64,000 nucleotides of DNA from Neptunicoccus cionae (GTDB taxonomy: Bacteria; Pseudomonadota; Alphaproteobacteria; Rhodobacterales; Rhodobacteraceae): the NCBI RefSeq assembly GCF_002860325.1, contig NZ_PKOJ01000004.1:124001-188000 (forward strand), read 5' to 3'. How positions within the stretch are numbered: position 1 is the first letter of the stretch; the number at the start of each line of letters is the position of its first letter. The notes beneath the pieces are model-generated. The model was not told the DNA's origin. It ran no database searches and was given only the letters and a program-made list of their open reading frames with translations. Shown here piece by piece: positions 17,168 through 25,799 of the stretch. The position numbers were made by a program, and so were the translations under genes.

Positions 17168-18676
17168 TCAGTTCGCCTGTATTCGGGCGTCTTTCGCCCC
17201 TGAGACCTGCGCAATTAGTGCATCAAGGTCGATGTTTGAATTTTCATGGGTGCCGACGATGGCACCTTCGTGCAGCACGATGATCCGGTCTGCGATTTCC
17301 AGCGCTTCGTCCAGTTCGGCAGCAAAGACCAGCGTAGCACGGCCCTTGGCAGTGGCGCGGATATGGCGGCCGATGTCCCGCCGCGCACCGATGTCCACGC
17401 CTTGAAACGGTTCATCCAGCAGCAAGACGCGGCTGTCTTCCAACAGCCAGCGACCGATCATGACCTTCTGCTGGTTGCCTCCGGACAGTGTGCCGATCCC
17501 GTCCTGATCGGACTGGCACTTCACACCTATCTGTTTGATCATATCTGTTGCCGCCCCGCGCTGTCTGGTTTTGCTCAGCAGGGACAGGCGGCTGAAACTG
17601 CCCAGAAACGGCAGTGTCATATTGTTCGCTATGTCGAAGTCGGGAATAACTGCATTGGTGCTTCGATCCTTGGAGGACATGAAAACCCCCGCAGCCACCG
17701 CTTGGGCTGCCGAAGCCGGTGCATAGGGCTGGCCGTCCAGACGCAATTGCCCCGCCCGCACAGGTTTCTGCCCGAAGATCATATCTGCAAGCTGGCTTTT
17801 TCCGCTACCCAGCAAACCGGTAATGGCAACAACCTCGCCATCACGGGCAGTAAAGCTGACCGGAGTATCGCTGCCATCCAGCAGCACCTGATCCACTTCC
17901 AGAATAGCCGGCCCGCCGGAGACGACTTCAATATCCACTTCGGTCATCTTGTGCCCGAGCATCGCCGTAACCGCACCGTCATAATCCAGCGGCGCCTGAT
18001 CAAAGACACCGGAAATCTTGCCATCGCGCATGCAAACAATCCGGTCCGCAATACGACGGATATCAGACATCCGGTGGGAAATATAAAGGATGGCCACACC
18101 TTGTTCGCGCAACCGGTCCAGCAGGGCAAACAGCCGGTCCGCTTCGGAAGCCGAAAGCGACGATGTCGGTTCGTCCAGAATAAGAATTTTAGGGTCATAA
18201 GCCATTGCGCGGGCTATGGCGATCATCTGGCGGTCGGCGACAGACAAATCAGAAACCCGCGCCCGCACATCAAGATCAAGCCCCATATTGTCGGCCACCT
18301 TACGGGCCGCAATCCGAAGCGCACGATCACGCACCATCAAACCTGCACCCGGTTCTGTCAGGCGGTTCAGCATCAGGTTCGTTGCGACATCGAGATCGGG
18401 AATTACACCGTCATCAATGGACTGGTGCACTGTCACCACCCCGCAGGAAATGGCATCCGCAGCGTCTGTGGGACTATAAGGCTGACCCTCCAGCTTCATG
18501 GTTCCCGCATTTGCGCCCTGAAACCCGCAGAGGATTTTCACCAGTGTCGATTTACCCGCACCATTGGCTCCCATCAGGACGGTCACTTCGCCCGCGCCCA
18601 GATCAAGATCTATGCCGCGCAATACATGATTGCGGCCGAAAGACTTCTCCAGGCCTCTGATTTCACAGGCTTTCAT
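17168..18676 (-). CDS. Sugar ABC transporter ATP-binding protein, two domains (RbsA/MglA-like)
   Basis: 502 residues from the ATG at 18676; the preceding GGGA and the start MKACEIRGLEKSFG fit the family, whereas the upstream in-frame start adds 23 unlikely residues. The first nucleotide-binding domain has Walker A GANGAGKST and Walker B ILILDEPTSSLS with a degenerate signature (LSVADRQM). The second has GLLGSGKSQ and the good signature LSGGNQQKVMIGRWLL with VLLLDEPFQGVD. First gene of the minus operon that runs to the RuBisCO-like protein. It diverges from mtnK with 148 bases between them. Confidence 0.93.
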   Translation of the reverse strand: MKACEIRGLEKSFGRNHVLRGIDLDLGAGEVTVLMGANGAGKSTLVKILCGFQGANAGTMKLEGQPYSPTDAADAISCGVVTVHQSIDDGVIPDLDVATNLMLNRLTEPGAGLMVRDRALRIAARKVADNMGLDLDVRARVSDLSVADRQMIAIARAMAYDPKILILDEPTSSLSASEADRLFALLDRLREQGVAILYISHRMSDIRRIADRIVCMRDGKISGVFDQAPLDYDGAVTAMLGHKMTEVDIEVVSGGPAILEVDQVLLDGSDTPVSFTARDGEVVAITGLLGSGKSQLADMIFGQKPVRAGQLRLDGQPYAPASAAQAVAAGVFMSSKDRSTNAVIPDFDIANNMTLPFLGSFSRLSLLSKTRQRGAATDMIKQIGVKCQSDQDGIGTLSGGNQQKVMIGRWLLEDSRVLLLDEPFQGVDIGARRDIGRHIRATAKGRATLVFAAELDEALEIADRIIVLHEGAIVGTHENSNIDLDALIAQVSGAKDARIQAN

Positions 18677-18824
18677 GTTTTTTCCCAGATCTTGTTTTTT
18701 AGTCCGCCCAACAAGGGCGCGCCCCTTCGATAGTAAGCATTTCAACAGTTGTCAAATCATTTGTCTATTGACTAGATCGCTCCCCATCGCGATAAACACC
18801 GCAGGAATAACGGGAGACTTCGGG
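18677..18824. promoter_or_regulatory. Divergent promoter region, sugar importer operon / mtnK operon
   Basis: 148 bases shared by the two operons. An 11-base palindrome CAAAT-C-ATTTG lies at 18753-18763 inside TTGTCAAATCATTTGTC, a possible site for the SorC-type regulator encoded in the mtnK operon. The ribosome-binding site GGGAGA (about 18813-18818) precedes mtnK. A shared control region supports one regulon for both operons. Confidence 0.5.
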
Positions 18825-20081
18825 ATGGAGAACGCGAATTATACGGCCCTCACGCCAGAGACACTTTCGACACGGCTGGGCGCACTTCCCGCCGTCACGG
18901 AACGGATCGGATCTGATTCTTCGAACTGGCAGGTCAAGGAAGTTGGTGATGGCAATCTAAACCTTGTTTTCATCGTGCAAAGCGAACAGGGCAGCATCAT
19001 CGTTAAGCAGGCGCTGCCCTATGTGCGCCTTGTGGGGGACAGCTGGCCGCTGCCGCTCTATCGTGCCTATTTCGAGTATCACGCCCTGACCCGTCAGGCC
19101 GCCCGCGACCCCGGATCGGTGCCCGAGGTTTACCACTTTGACGAAGAGCAGGCACTGATCGTGATGGAGTTCCTGTCGCCCCATGTGATCCTGCGCAACA
19201 AGCTGATCGCCGGTGAAAAAGTGGACGGGCTTGGTCAATTCTGCGGCAAGCATTGCGCGCGCATGGCGTTTCGCGGCTCCGAGCTTTCGATGAAATCGGC
19301 GGATAAAAAGGCTGATGTCGGGTTGTTCGCGGGTAATGTGGAGATACCGGCAATCACCGAAGGGCTGGTGTTTACCGATCCCTATTTCGACGCGGAGATG
19401 AACAACTACACACCGGGGTTGGAACCGGTGATTAAGGATTTGCGCGACAACGTAGAATTAAAGCGCATGGCGCAAGTGATGCTGATGAAATTCGCCTCTA
19501 ACACGGAAACAATGGTGCACGGCGATCTGCATTCCGGTTCCATCATGGCGACGGACACAGAAATCCGCGTAATTGATCCCGAGTTTGCACAATATGCGCC
19601 GATGGGGTTTGATATCGGGATGCTGACTGCAAACTACCTCATGGCCTATTTCAGCCAGCCCGCCCATAGGGACAGCGATCTTGACAGCTATCAGGACTGG
19701 ATCCTCAGTGTGATCACCGAAACATGGTCCAGCTTTGAAGCCGAGTTCCGCCACCTCTGGAATACGGAACGCACCGGCATGTTGTTTCCGAAATCCCTGT
19801 TCGAAGATCAGGGCCACAGTTCTGCAAGCGCCTGTGACGGCGTTCTGGCCAACATCTGGCAGGATGCACTTCGGTTCTGTGGCATAGAAATGCACCGCCG
19901 CTGCCTGTCTCTCGCCCATAACGCGGATTTTGAAACCATCGAGGACACAACGGTCCGCGCGCCATTGGAAGCCCGCAATCTCCATATGGGCGCGGAACTG
20001 GTGCTGAACACCGACACACTGAAAGATGCCAGCGCACTGACCGCACTGGCCCGCACAATCAACGCAAGGAACATCCTATGA
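18825..20081 (+). CDS. mtnK: S-methyl-5-thioribose kinase
   Basis: 418 residues from the ATG at 18825 (GGGAGA 7 bases upstream), close to the usual 400. The family phosphorylates 5-methylthioribose at carbon 1 with ATP. Characteristic stretches are [13 protein letters not shown] near residue 42, [17 protein letters not shown] near 65-81, the catalytic loop [10 protein letters not shown] (His232, Asp234) and the DPEF metal site at Asp251 followed by GFDIGML. It overlaps mtnA by 4 bases. The same kinase type also accepts 5-deoxyribose in DHAP-shunt organisms. No MTA nucleosidase or phosphorylase gene is here, so the free pentose presumably comes from the importer. Confidence 0.93.
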   Translation: MENANYTALTPETLSTRLGALPAVTERIGSDSSNWQVKEVGDGNLNLVFIVQSEQGSIIVKQALPYVRLVGDSWPLPLYRAYFEYHALTRQAARDPGSVPEVYHFDEEQALIVMEFLSPHVILRNKLIAGEKVDGLGQFCGKHCARMAFRGSELSMKSADKKADVGLFAGNVEIPAITEGLVFTDPYFDAEMNNYTPGLEPVIKDLRDNVELKRMAQVMLMKFASNTETMVHGDLHSGSIMATDTEIRVIDPEFAQYAPMGFDIGMLTANYLMAYFSQPAHRDSDLDSYQDWILSVITETWSSFEAEFRHLWNTERTGMLFPKSLFEDQGHSSASACDGVLANIWQDALRFCGIEMHRRCLSLAHNADFETIEDTTVRAPLEARNLHMGAELVLNTDTLKDASALTALARTINARNIL

Positions 20082-21175
20082 AAGTAAACGGCACCCATTA
20101 CCGCTCTTTGTGGTGGAATGCACAGGATGAGGTTTTGGAAATCATCGACCAGCGGTCGCTGCCTTACGAATTCATTACCCAGCAGGTGAAGACGCTGGAA
20201 GATTTCGAGGCGGCAATTGTAGAGATGCGCGTGCGCGGCGCGCCCCTGATCGGGGCTACCGCCGCCTATGGCATGGCGCTGGCAATGAAACTGGACCCGT
20301 CGGACAGCCATATGGATGCCGCATGGGAGCGGTTGAACGAAACCCGCCCCACAGCGATCAACCTCCGCTGGGCATTGAACCGCTGCCGCGAGGCCATGCG
20401 CCCGCTGCCCGAAGCCGAACGGGCCGCAGCAGCTTTGCAACTGGCCCACGACATCGCAGACGAGGACGTGGAAATCTGCCGTCAGATCGGGGAACACGGG
20501 TTAAAACTGATCCAGGAGATCGCAGCGAAAAAACCGGCGGGAGAGCCTGTCCGGCTGCTGACCCATTGCAACGCAGGCTGGATTGCGACCGTGGATTGGG
20601 GCACCGCCACCAGCCCGATGTACCACGCTCATGACGCGGGAATTCCGTTGCACGTCTGGGTCGATGAAACCCGCCCGCGCAATCAAGGGGCATTGACCTC
20701 TTGGGAATTGGGCAGCCACGGTGTACCACATACCTATGTGACAGATAACGCCGGAGGCCATTTGATGCAGCACGGACAGGTCGATATGGTGATTGTCGGC
20801 ACCGACCGCACCACGCGGCGGGGCGATGTCTGCAACAAGATCGGAACCTATCTGAAGGCGCTGGCGGCCCATGACAACGGCGTTCCCTTTTACGTGGCCC
20901 TGCCTTCCCCGACGATTGACTGGACAGTGGATGACGGCGTTGCCGAAATCCCGATTGAAGAACGCAGCCCGCGCGAGACCACCCATATCCAAGGGACGAT
21001 GGAAGACGGCTCAATCGGGGTGGTTCAAGTCACGCCCGAAGGCACGCCGGGGGGCAACCCAGCTTTTGACGTGACACCGAACCGCTTGGTTACTGGTCTG
21101 ATCACAGAGCGCGGTGTTTGCGCGGCGACACCCGAAGGGCTCGCCGCATTGTTCCCCGAAATGGCAGGCGCTTAA
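20078..21175 (+). CDS. mtnA: S-methyl-5-thioribose-1-phosphate isomerase
   Basis: 365 residues of the MtnA/eIF2B-like family. It converts methylthioribose 1-phosphate to methylthioribulose 1-phosphate. The catalytic pair is visible: cysteine in THCNAG (Cys164) and aspartate in VGTDRT (Asp243); [17 protein letters not shown] near residue 48 and [15 protein letters not shown] near 192 are family landmarks. ATGA overlap with mtnK. Of the rest of the universal methionine salvage pathway (mtnB, C, D) nothing is present, so the ketose phosphate is probably cleaved by the class II aldolase at the operon's end or passed to the RuBisCO-like protein. Confidence 0.94.
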   Translation: MKVNGTHYRSLWWNAQDEVLEIIDQRSLPYEFITQQVKTLEDFEAAIVEMRVRGAPLIGATAAYGMALAMKLDPSDSHMDAAWERLNETRPTAINLRWALNRCREAMRPLPEAERAAAALQLAHDIADEDVEICRQIGEHGLKLIQEIAAKKPAGEPVRLLTHCNAGWIATVDWGTATSPMYHAHDAGIPLHVWVDETRPRNQGALTSWELGSHGVPHTYVTDNAGGHLMQHGQVDMVIVGTDRTTRRGDVCNKIGTYLKALAAHDNGVPFYVALPSPTIDWTVDDGVAEIPIEERSPRETTHIQGTMEDGSIGVVQVTPEGTPGGNPAFDVTPNRLVTGLITERGVCAATPEGLAALFPEMAGA

Positions 21176-21177
21176 GA

Positions 21178-22173
21178 GTGGCACCCGCCTCTGCCTCCTC
21201 TGCGCGTCCGGGCGTTGATTCAGCCGGACGCGGCTCGCGGCAGGACGATCTTATCATCGAAACCGCTTGGCTGTATTTCCATGACGGGTTGAACCAGAAT
21301 GAAATCGCCAAGCGGCTCGATGTCAGCCGTGCCTCTGTCGTCAATTACCTCGCAGAGGCACGACGCCGGGATTATGTGCGGATCACGCTGGACAGCGATG
21401 TATTTCGCAACAACCGTCTGGCGTCCGAGTTGCGTGAAAAATTCGGACTGGTGGATGTGCTTGTTGTCCCCGAAGACAGCAGCTCTGCGCAACGTTCGGC
21501 AGAGCGGGTGATCCGTGCTGCATCAGACTGGCTACCCCATCTGCTGGAACCGGGGGACCATCTGGGCATCGCTTGGGGGGAAACCATTTACCGGCTGGCG
21601 CAGATCGCTCCGAAACTGATGATGGAGGATCTGACCATCGTTCAGCTGCTGGGTTCCAAACCGTCCGACATCGGTTTCGCCGCCGAAAACTGCGCTGCTA
21701 CGCTGGCGCAACGGTTCGGGGCCTATTGTGCCAACCTGCATGTACCCTTGATGCTATCCACGTCCCAACTATGCGAAGACCTGAAGGCCGAACCGATGGT
21801 GGCGGCGCAATTGCAAATGGTGGCGGATTGCAAAAAGGTCATCTTTGCCGCCGGAACAACCGATCCGGACAGCCACATCGCGATGACAGGTCTTCTGGAC
21901 GCAGCGACCTTGTCACAGATGCGCAAGGACGGGGCTGCGGCTGTTATTTGCGGCCGTGTGATTGACCATGAAGGCACCCCCATGCCCGCACCGAACGAGG
22001 ACCGGTTGATCGGCGTCACACTCGAACAGATGCGCGCCAAAGACATGGGCATCCTTGTCTCGGCAGGACTGGACCGCGTCGGCGCGGCGGCAGCCGCCAT
22101 TCGCGGCAACTATGTGACGCATTTCATTACATGCTCGGCCTCAGCCGAAAGACTACTGGAAGATAAAATATGA
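21178..22173 (+). CDS. SorC/DeoR-type sugar-binding transcriptional regulator
   Basis: 331 residues from the GTG at 21178, two bases after the mtnA stop; an in-frame ATG at 21118 would lie inside mtnA. The N-terminal helix-turn-helix is at about residues 38-60 (LNQNEIAKRLDVSRASVVNYL). The rest is the phospho-sugar-binding domain (HLGIAWGETIYRLA, TIVQLLGSKPSDIGF, VICGRVIDHEG). Family members sense phosphorylated sugars; the natural inducer here would be the methylthioribulose or deoxyribulose phosphate made by MtnA. Likely controls the divergent promoter at 18677-18824. Confidence 0.9.
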   Translation: MAPASASSARPGVDSAGRGSRQDDLIIETAWLYFHDGLNQNEIAKRLDVSRASVVNYLAEARRRDYVRITLDSDVFRNNRLASELREKFGLVDVLVVPEDSSSAQRSAERVIRAASDWLPHLLEPGDHLGIAWGETIYRLAQIAPKLMMEDLTIVQLLGSKPSDIGFAAENCAATLAQRFGAYCANLHVPLMLSTSQLCEDLKAEPMVAAQLQMVADCKKVIFAAGTTDPDSHIAMTGLLDAATLSQMRKDGAAAVICGRVIDHEGTPMPAPNEDRLIGVTLEQMRAKDMGILVSAGLDRVGAAAAAIRGNYVTHFITCSASAERLLEDKI

Positions 22174-22829
22174 CCCCCGCACAAGACACGGCCCTGCGCC
22201 AGAGCATCATAGACGGGTGCCTGTGGATGAAAAACAGCGGGTTGAACCAAGGCACTTCGGGCAATATTTCGGTGCGCTACAGGGACGGAATGCTGATTAC
22301 CCCCTCCGGTGTTCCTTACGAAAAAATGCGGCCCAACATGCTGTGCTACATGCCCCTTGAAGGCGAACCGGACCTGTCAGGCGATATCCGGCCTTCGACA
22401 GAGTGGCGTTTCCATCAGTCGATCCTGCGCAGCAAGCCGGATGTGACGGCTGTGGTACATGCCCATCCGGTCCACGCCACCGCCATAGCCGTACAACGCC
22501 GCCCGATCCCCGCCTGCCATTATATGATCGCGGCTTTTGGGGGGAACGATGTACCGCTGGTGGATTACGCATTGTTTGGAAGTGATGAACTTGCCCGAAT
22601 GGTTGCTGATGCAATGTCAAAAAGGACCGCTTGCATCATGGCCAATCACGGCGCGGTCGTGGCGGGAGAGTCCCTTGATCGTGCGCTCTGGCGGATGGAA
22701 GAACTGGACAATCTGGCGCGTGTCTATCTACTGGCCCTGTCCACCGGAACACCCGAAATACTGACGGATGCCCAGATGGAAGAGGTAGTCGCCGCCTTCG
22801 GGAACTACGGTCCCAAAGACATGGACTGA
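22170..22829 (+). CDS. Class II aldolase (fuculose-1-phosphate aldolase family)
   Basis: 219 residues, overlapping the regulator by 4 bases. Zinc ligands are HAHP (His97, His99) and His160 in ANHGAVV; Glu78 in STEWRFH is the likely general base/acid position. The family splits ketose 1-phosphates to dihydroxyacetone phosphate and an aldehyde. In Rhodospirillum, Bacillus thuringiensis and some E. coli the same trio kinase-isomerase-class II aldolase handles methylthioribose or 5-deoxyribose (DHAP shunt), giving methylthioacetaldehyde or acetaldehyde. MtnB, a dehydratase of the same fold, is the main alternative; absence of mtnC and mtnD argues against it. Confidence 0.88.
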   Translation: MTPAQDTALRQSIIDGCLWMKNSGLNQGTSGNISVRYRDGMLITPSGVPYEKMRPNMLCYMPLEGEPDLSGDIRPSTEWRFHQSILRSKPDVTAVVHAHPVHATAIAVQRRPIPACHYMIAAFGGNDVPLVDYALFGSDELARMVADAMSKRTACIMANHGAVVAGESLDRALWRMEELDNLARVYLLALSTGTPEILTDAQMEEVVAAFGNYGPKDMD

Positions 22830-22845
22830 AACCCGCGCCACAGGC

Positions 22846-23919
22846 TCAGGTGCGGATCGCTTCAACCAGCTTCTCCAGAAACTCCGGCTGGTATGCAGAA
22901 TTCAGCCAGCGCATCACCGCAACGATACCATCATCAGGACTGATCCAGATCGCGTTCCCTCCCGCCCCCAAGGCGTTATAGGCGTTTTCCGGCAGTTTGG
23001 GATTGGCGTCCGGCCCTCGGTTCAGCCACCAAAGGAAACCGTATTTTTCCAGCGTCGGACTTGGCGTCAACGACTGTGCCATCCAGTCTTCAGGCAGGAT
23101 CTGTTGTCCCTCCCAATTACCATTCCGGCTGATGAACAAACCGAAACGCGCGTGATCTCTGGAACTGATCACCATGCCGCCACCCCAATGGCCGCCCCCT
23201 GTCACAGACTGCACCTGCTGCCCGTCGAGATCGATCCAGGAGGTTGAATATCCGTCCCAGCGCCAGGTGTCTGACGCGCCGATCGGGTCCATGATCCGCT
23301 CTTTCAGAACTTGCGGCAGCGGCCGCTTGAACCTGCGCAATAGCGCATAAGCCAGCGCGTTCACACGCACATCGTTGTATTCATAGTGACTGCCCGGCGC
23401 ACCCACTGTGCGTAACTGTCCCTTGCGGTTGTTATCACCACTCGGGCCGATTTCCCGATTATGGTCGATCTGGTCGTCCTTGCCAAACAACACACCGCGC
23501 CATTCGCTGTTCATCTGCAACATATGCCGCCACGTGATGCCCGCATTCTGGTCAGAGGAAAAATGCGGCCCGTCAACGGTCCGGCTGATCGGTTCATCCA
23601 GATCTGCGATCAAGCCATCTTTGACTGCCAGACCGGCCAGCACCGACAGATAGCTTTTGGCAATGGAAAACGTCATGTCAGGCCGGTCGGGATCACCCCA
23701 TTCGGCTACTGTTTCGCCGTGATGCAGGATCACCCCAGCCGGACCACCCCGTGCCGTTACAGGACCAACAACTTCGGCCCATGGTCCGGTTTCCTTCCAT
23801 TCATAGCTGCCGGCATATGCACCGTTTTCATGAAACATGCTGCGCGGCCAGCCGGTTTCGTGCGAGAGAGCAAAATCGACCACACCTTGGAGAGCAGGGA
23901 TCGTATTCGGAAGTGTCAT
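22846..23919 (-). CDS. Serine beta-lactamase-fold hydrolase (class C-like)
   Basis: 357 residues from the ATG at 23919. The serine hydrolase motif is FSIAKSY (Ser85, Lys88) and the tyrosine motif HYEYND near residue 179-183; the C-terminal KTG triad is replaced by GAGGN. No signal peptide is evident, so it is probably a cytoplasmic esterase, amidase or peptidase rather than an antibiotic beta-lactamase; 6-aminohexanoate-dimer hydrolases and EstB-type esterases share this fold. It is convergent with the aldolase gene and stands alone on its strand, so its substrate is not indicated by context. Confidence 0.85.
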   Translation of the reverse strand: MTLPNTIPALQGVVDFALSHETGWPRSMFHENGAYAGSYEWKETGPWAEVVGPVTARGGPAGVILHHGETVAEWGDPDRPDMTFSIAKSYLSVLAGLAVKDGLIADLDEPISRTVDGPHFSSDQNAGITWRHMLQMNSEWRGVLFGKDDQIDHNREIGPSGDNNRKGQLRTVGAPGSHYEYNDVRVNALAYALLRRFKRPLPQVLKERIMDPIGASDTWRWDGYSTSWIDLDGQQVQSVTGGGHWGGGMVISSRDHARFGLFISRNGNWEGQQILPEDWMAQSLTPSPTLEKYGFLWWLNRGPDANPKLPENAYNALGAGGNAIWISPDDGIVAVMRWLNSAYQPEFLEKLVEAIRT

Positions 23920-24244
23920 GGCAAAGCCTTTGGTCTTGTTATTTAGGTCGTTTTCGCTGGCATGATATGGCACCGCTGCGGCGGTGCAACTGCGTTCCCT
24001 TACCAATAGAGGAGAAGTTGGGCAGATGCGAATTTACCTATGGTTGCGCGCAGCCTTGGCACTCTTAAAATTTCTCCACGTCAATCCGCGAAAACCTGTG
24101 GTTAATATTTTGATTTCTCCCCGACTCTTGGTTCATAACCTGTTACAAACACAAAAAAACCGATAGGTTTTGGATTAAAATTTGACGTGAGCGCCAGTAG
24201 GGTTTTCGCTAATGCGCTGACACAGCCTCAACAGGAGAAAAAAG
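23920..24244. other. Intergenic region between serine hydrolase and TRAP system 2
   Basis: 325 bases upstream of both divergent genes. No open frame here has coding character. A short perfect hairpin AAAACC-GATA-GGTTTT sits at 24156-24171 in an A-rich stretch, and AGGAGA before 24245 is the ribosome-binding site of the TRAP gene. It probably holds the promoters of both genes; no clear -35/-10 pair was seen. Confidence 0.5.
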
Positions 24245-25255
24245 ATGAAAAAACTGATTCAAACGCTCGCACTTGGTGTGACGGCTCTCGGGACATCCCT
24301 GTCAGGGGTCAGCGCGGAAGAATGGCGGCTGAACAACTTCCTTCCGGAAACCCGCCCCGAAACGGCCGAGATCGAGCAGTTCGTTAAAGACGTTAACGCC
24401 ACTGTTGAAGGCGATTTCGAACTCAAGCTTTACAGCGGCGGTTCCCTTGGCCTGCCCAACACCGACACGCTGCGCTTCCTTCCCAAAGGCGCGGTTGAGA
24501 TGAGCCTGATGTGGGCGAATTATCTGGGCCGCGATGCACCCGCGCTGAGTTCCGTTGTCGTGCAAGGCACTATCGGATCTATCGACGAATTTGAAAAAGC
24601 GATTCCGGCCGTTCAGGAAATCTATGAAGAGGAATTCGCTGACTGGGATGTGACCTCTGTCGGCTATGTCGCCATTCCGATGCTTTCGGTTTCCGTTTTC
24701 TGCCGTGATGAACCTGTGCGCACCATCGAAGACCTGAAGTCAAAGAAACTGCGGGTTTGGGCACGGGATCAGGTGGAAACCTTCACCCGTCTTGGTGTTG
24801 CTGCACAAATTATTCCGCAGGAAGAAATGTATGTGGCGATGAAAACCGGCGTTGTGGATTGTGCGCTGTATCCCGCGCTTTATGCCCACACCGTTTCCCT
24901 GCAGGAAGTGGCAAGCCACGCGGCGTTTCTCTACCCGATGGCATCCGGTCCCTATGTGATCGGTGTGGCCACCGACCGTTGGGAAGAGACTGACGAAAAC
25001 ATCAAATCCGCCATTACCAAAGCCGCAGACGATCTTTGGAACCGTACAAACCAGTACGAAGACGATCAGGCCCGCGAAATGGAGGCCCGTGAAAAGCTGG
25101 CCGAGCAAGGCGTAACATGGGCCGAGGATTTCTCTGATGCGGACCGCGAGTTGTTCGTCTCCTCCGTGACCGAAACATGGGCAATGCTGGCCGAGGAAGC
25201 CGGTGGCAATGCCCCTGCCTACCGCGAACGGGTTCTGAAAGCTCTGGGTCGCTAA
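24245..25255 (+). CDS. TRAP transporter substrate-binding protein, system 2 (DctP family)
   Basis: 336 residues with a signal peptide ending near SGVSAEE (about residue 24). The DctP fold shows LKSKKLRVWARDQVETFTRLG near 165, with the conserved Arg for the substrate carboxylate, and GVVDCALYPALYA near 205. Classical P-Q-M order with the next two genes. No substrate can be named; an OsmC protein, a P450 and a class V aminotransferase follow on the same strand. Confidence 0.92.
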   Translation: MKKLIQTLALGVTALGTSLSGVSAEEWRLNNFLPETRPETAEIEQFVKDVNATVEGDFELKLYSGGSLGLPNTDTLRFLPKGAVEMSLMWANYLGRDAPALSSVVVQGTIGSIDEFEKAIPAVQEIYEEEFADWDVTSVGYVAIPMLSVSVFCRDEPVRTIEDLKSKKLRVWARDQVETFTRLGVAAQIIPQEEMYVAMKTGVVDCALYPALYAHTVSLQEVASHAAFLYPMASGPYVIGVATDRWEETDENIKSAITKAADDLWNRTNQYEDDQAREMEAREKLAEQGVTWAEDFSDADRELFVSSVTETWAMLAEEAGGNAPAYRERVLKALGR

Positions 25256-25265
25256 GTCCGGACTG

Positions 25266-25799
25266 ATGCAGAAGATCAAACACATTATTGCGCAGGGGCT
25301 GAACGGTTTGGCCCTTGCCTGTGCCAGTACGGCTGCACTCGGGATGGTGTCTATCGTGGGCATCATCATGTACTCCGTCCTGATGCGCAAGTTTGCCAAT
25401 TCGCCGGTTCATATCACCGAAGAAGTGGTCGGGCTGTTGCTGAGCGTTTCGCTGTTTCTGGGCCTTCCCATGGTGACGTTGAAAGCGAAACACGTGCGGG
25501 TTGCGCTACTGGCAGACCGGCTGAAAGGCTCCCTGCAGACCGGCATCCAGATCGCCGCCCTGCTGGTTGGCATCGTGTTCTTTTCATGGCTCATCTACGA
25601 GACGATCCCGTGGTTCGAATTTGCGTTCAAACGCAGCCTCAAAACCGAAACCTCGCGGATTTTGTTGTACCCATGGATGGCGCTAATGCCGCTGTCCCTG
25701 TTTCTGACGCTGGTTATTTTCGTGGCGCGGTTGTTCGGAATTATTGACCGGATACCAAAGTCCGACCCCGACCACCCCATTAGCGGATCAGCACACTGA
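25266..25799 (+). CDS. TRAP transporter small permease subunit, system 2 (DctQ family)
   Basis: 177 residues with four membrane segments. The loop RKFANSPVHITEEVVGLLLS after the first segment and LKAKHVRVALLADRL are typical of DctQ. One-base overlap with the large permease. Confidence 0.9.
   Translation: MQKIKHIIAQGLNGLALACASTAALGMVSIVGIIMYSVLMRKFANSPVHITEEVVGLLLSVSLFLGLPMVTLKAKHVRVALLADRLKGSLQTGIQIAALLVGIVFFSWLIYETIPWFEFAFKRSLKTETSRILLYPWMALMPLSLFLTLVIFVARLFGIIDRIPKSDPDHPISGSAH

Noticed and set aside
11736-18676. D-apiose/apionate pathway as the role of the split transketolase and RuBisCO-like protein.
   Set aside because: Those pathways also need an apulose kinase, apiose isomerase or DUF1537 kinase and decarboxylase genes, none of which is here, while mtnK and mtnA point to 5-modified pentoses. 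Kept only as an alternative.
17246-18733. A 495-codon plus-strand open frame across the sugar ABC ATPase.
   Set aside because: Antisense to a gene with complete Walker and signature motifs; no domain of its own.
22170-22829. Calling this gene mtnB (methylthioribulose-1-phosphate dehydratase).
   Set aside because: MtnB has the same fold, but mtnC and mtnD are absent, and the sequence looks more like fuculose-phosphate-type aldolases. Not excluded completely.
22846-23919. Antibiotic-resistance beta-lactamase.
   Set aside because: No signal peptide and no KTG motif; the sequence fits esterase/amidase members of the fold.
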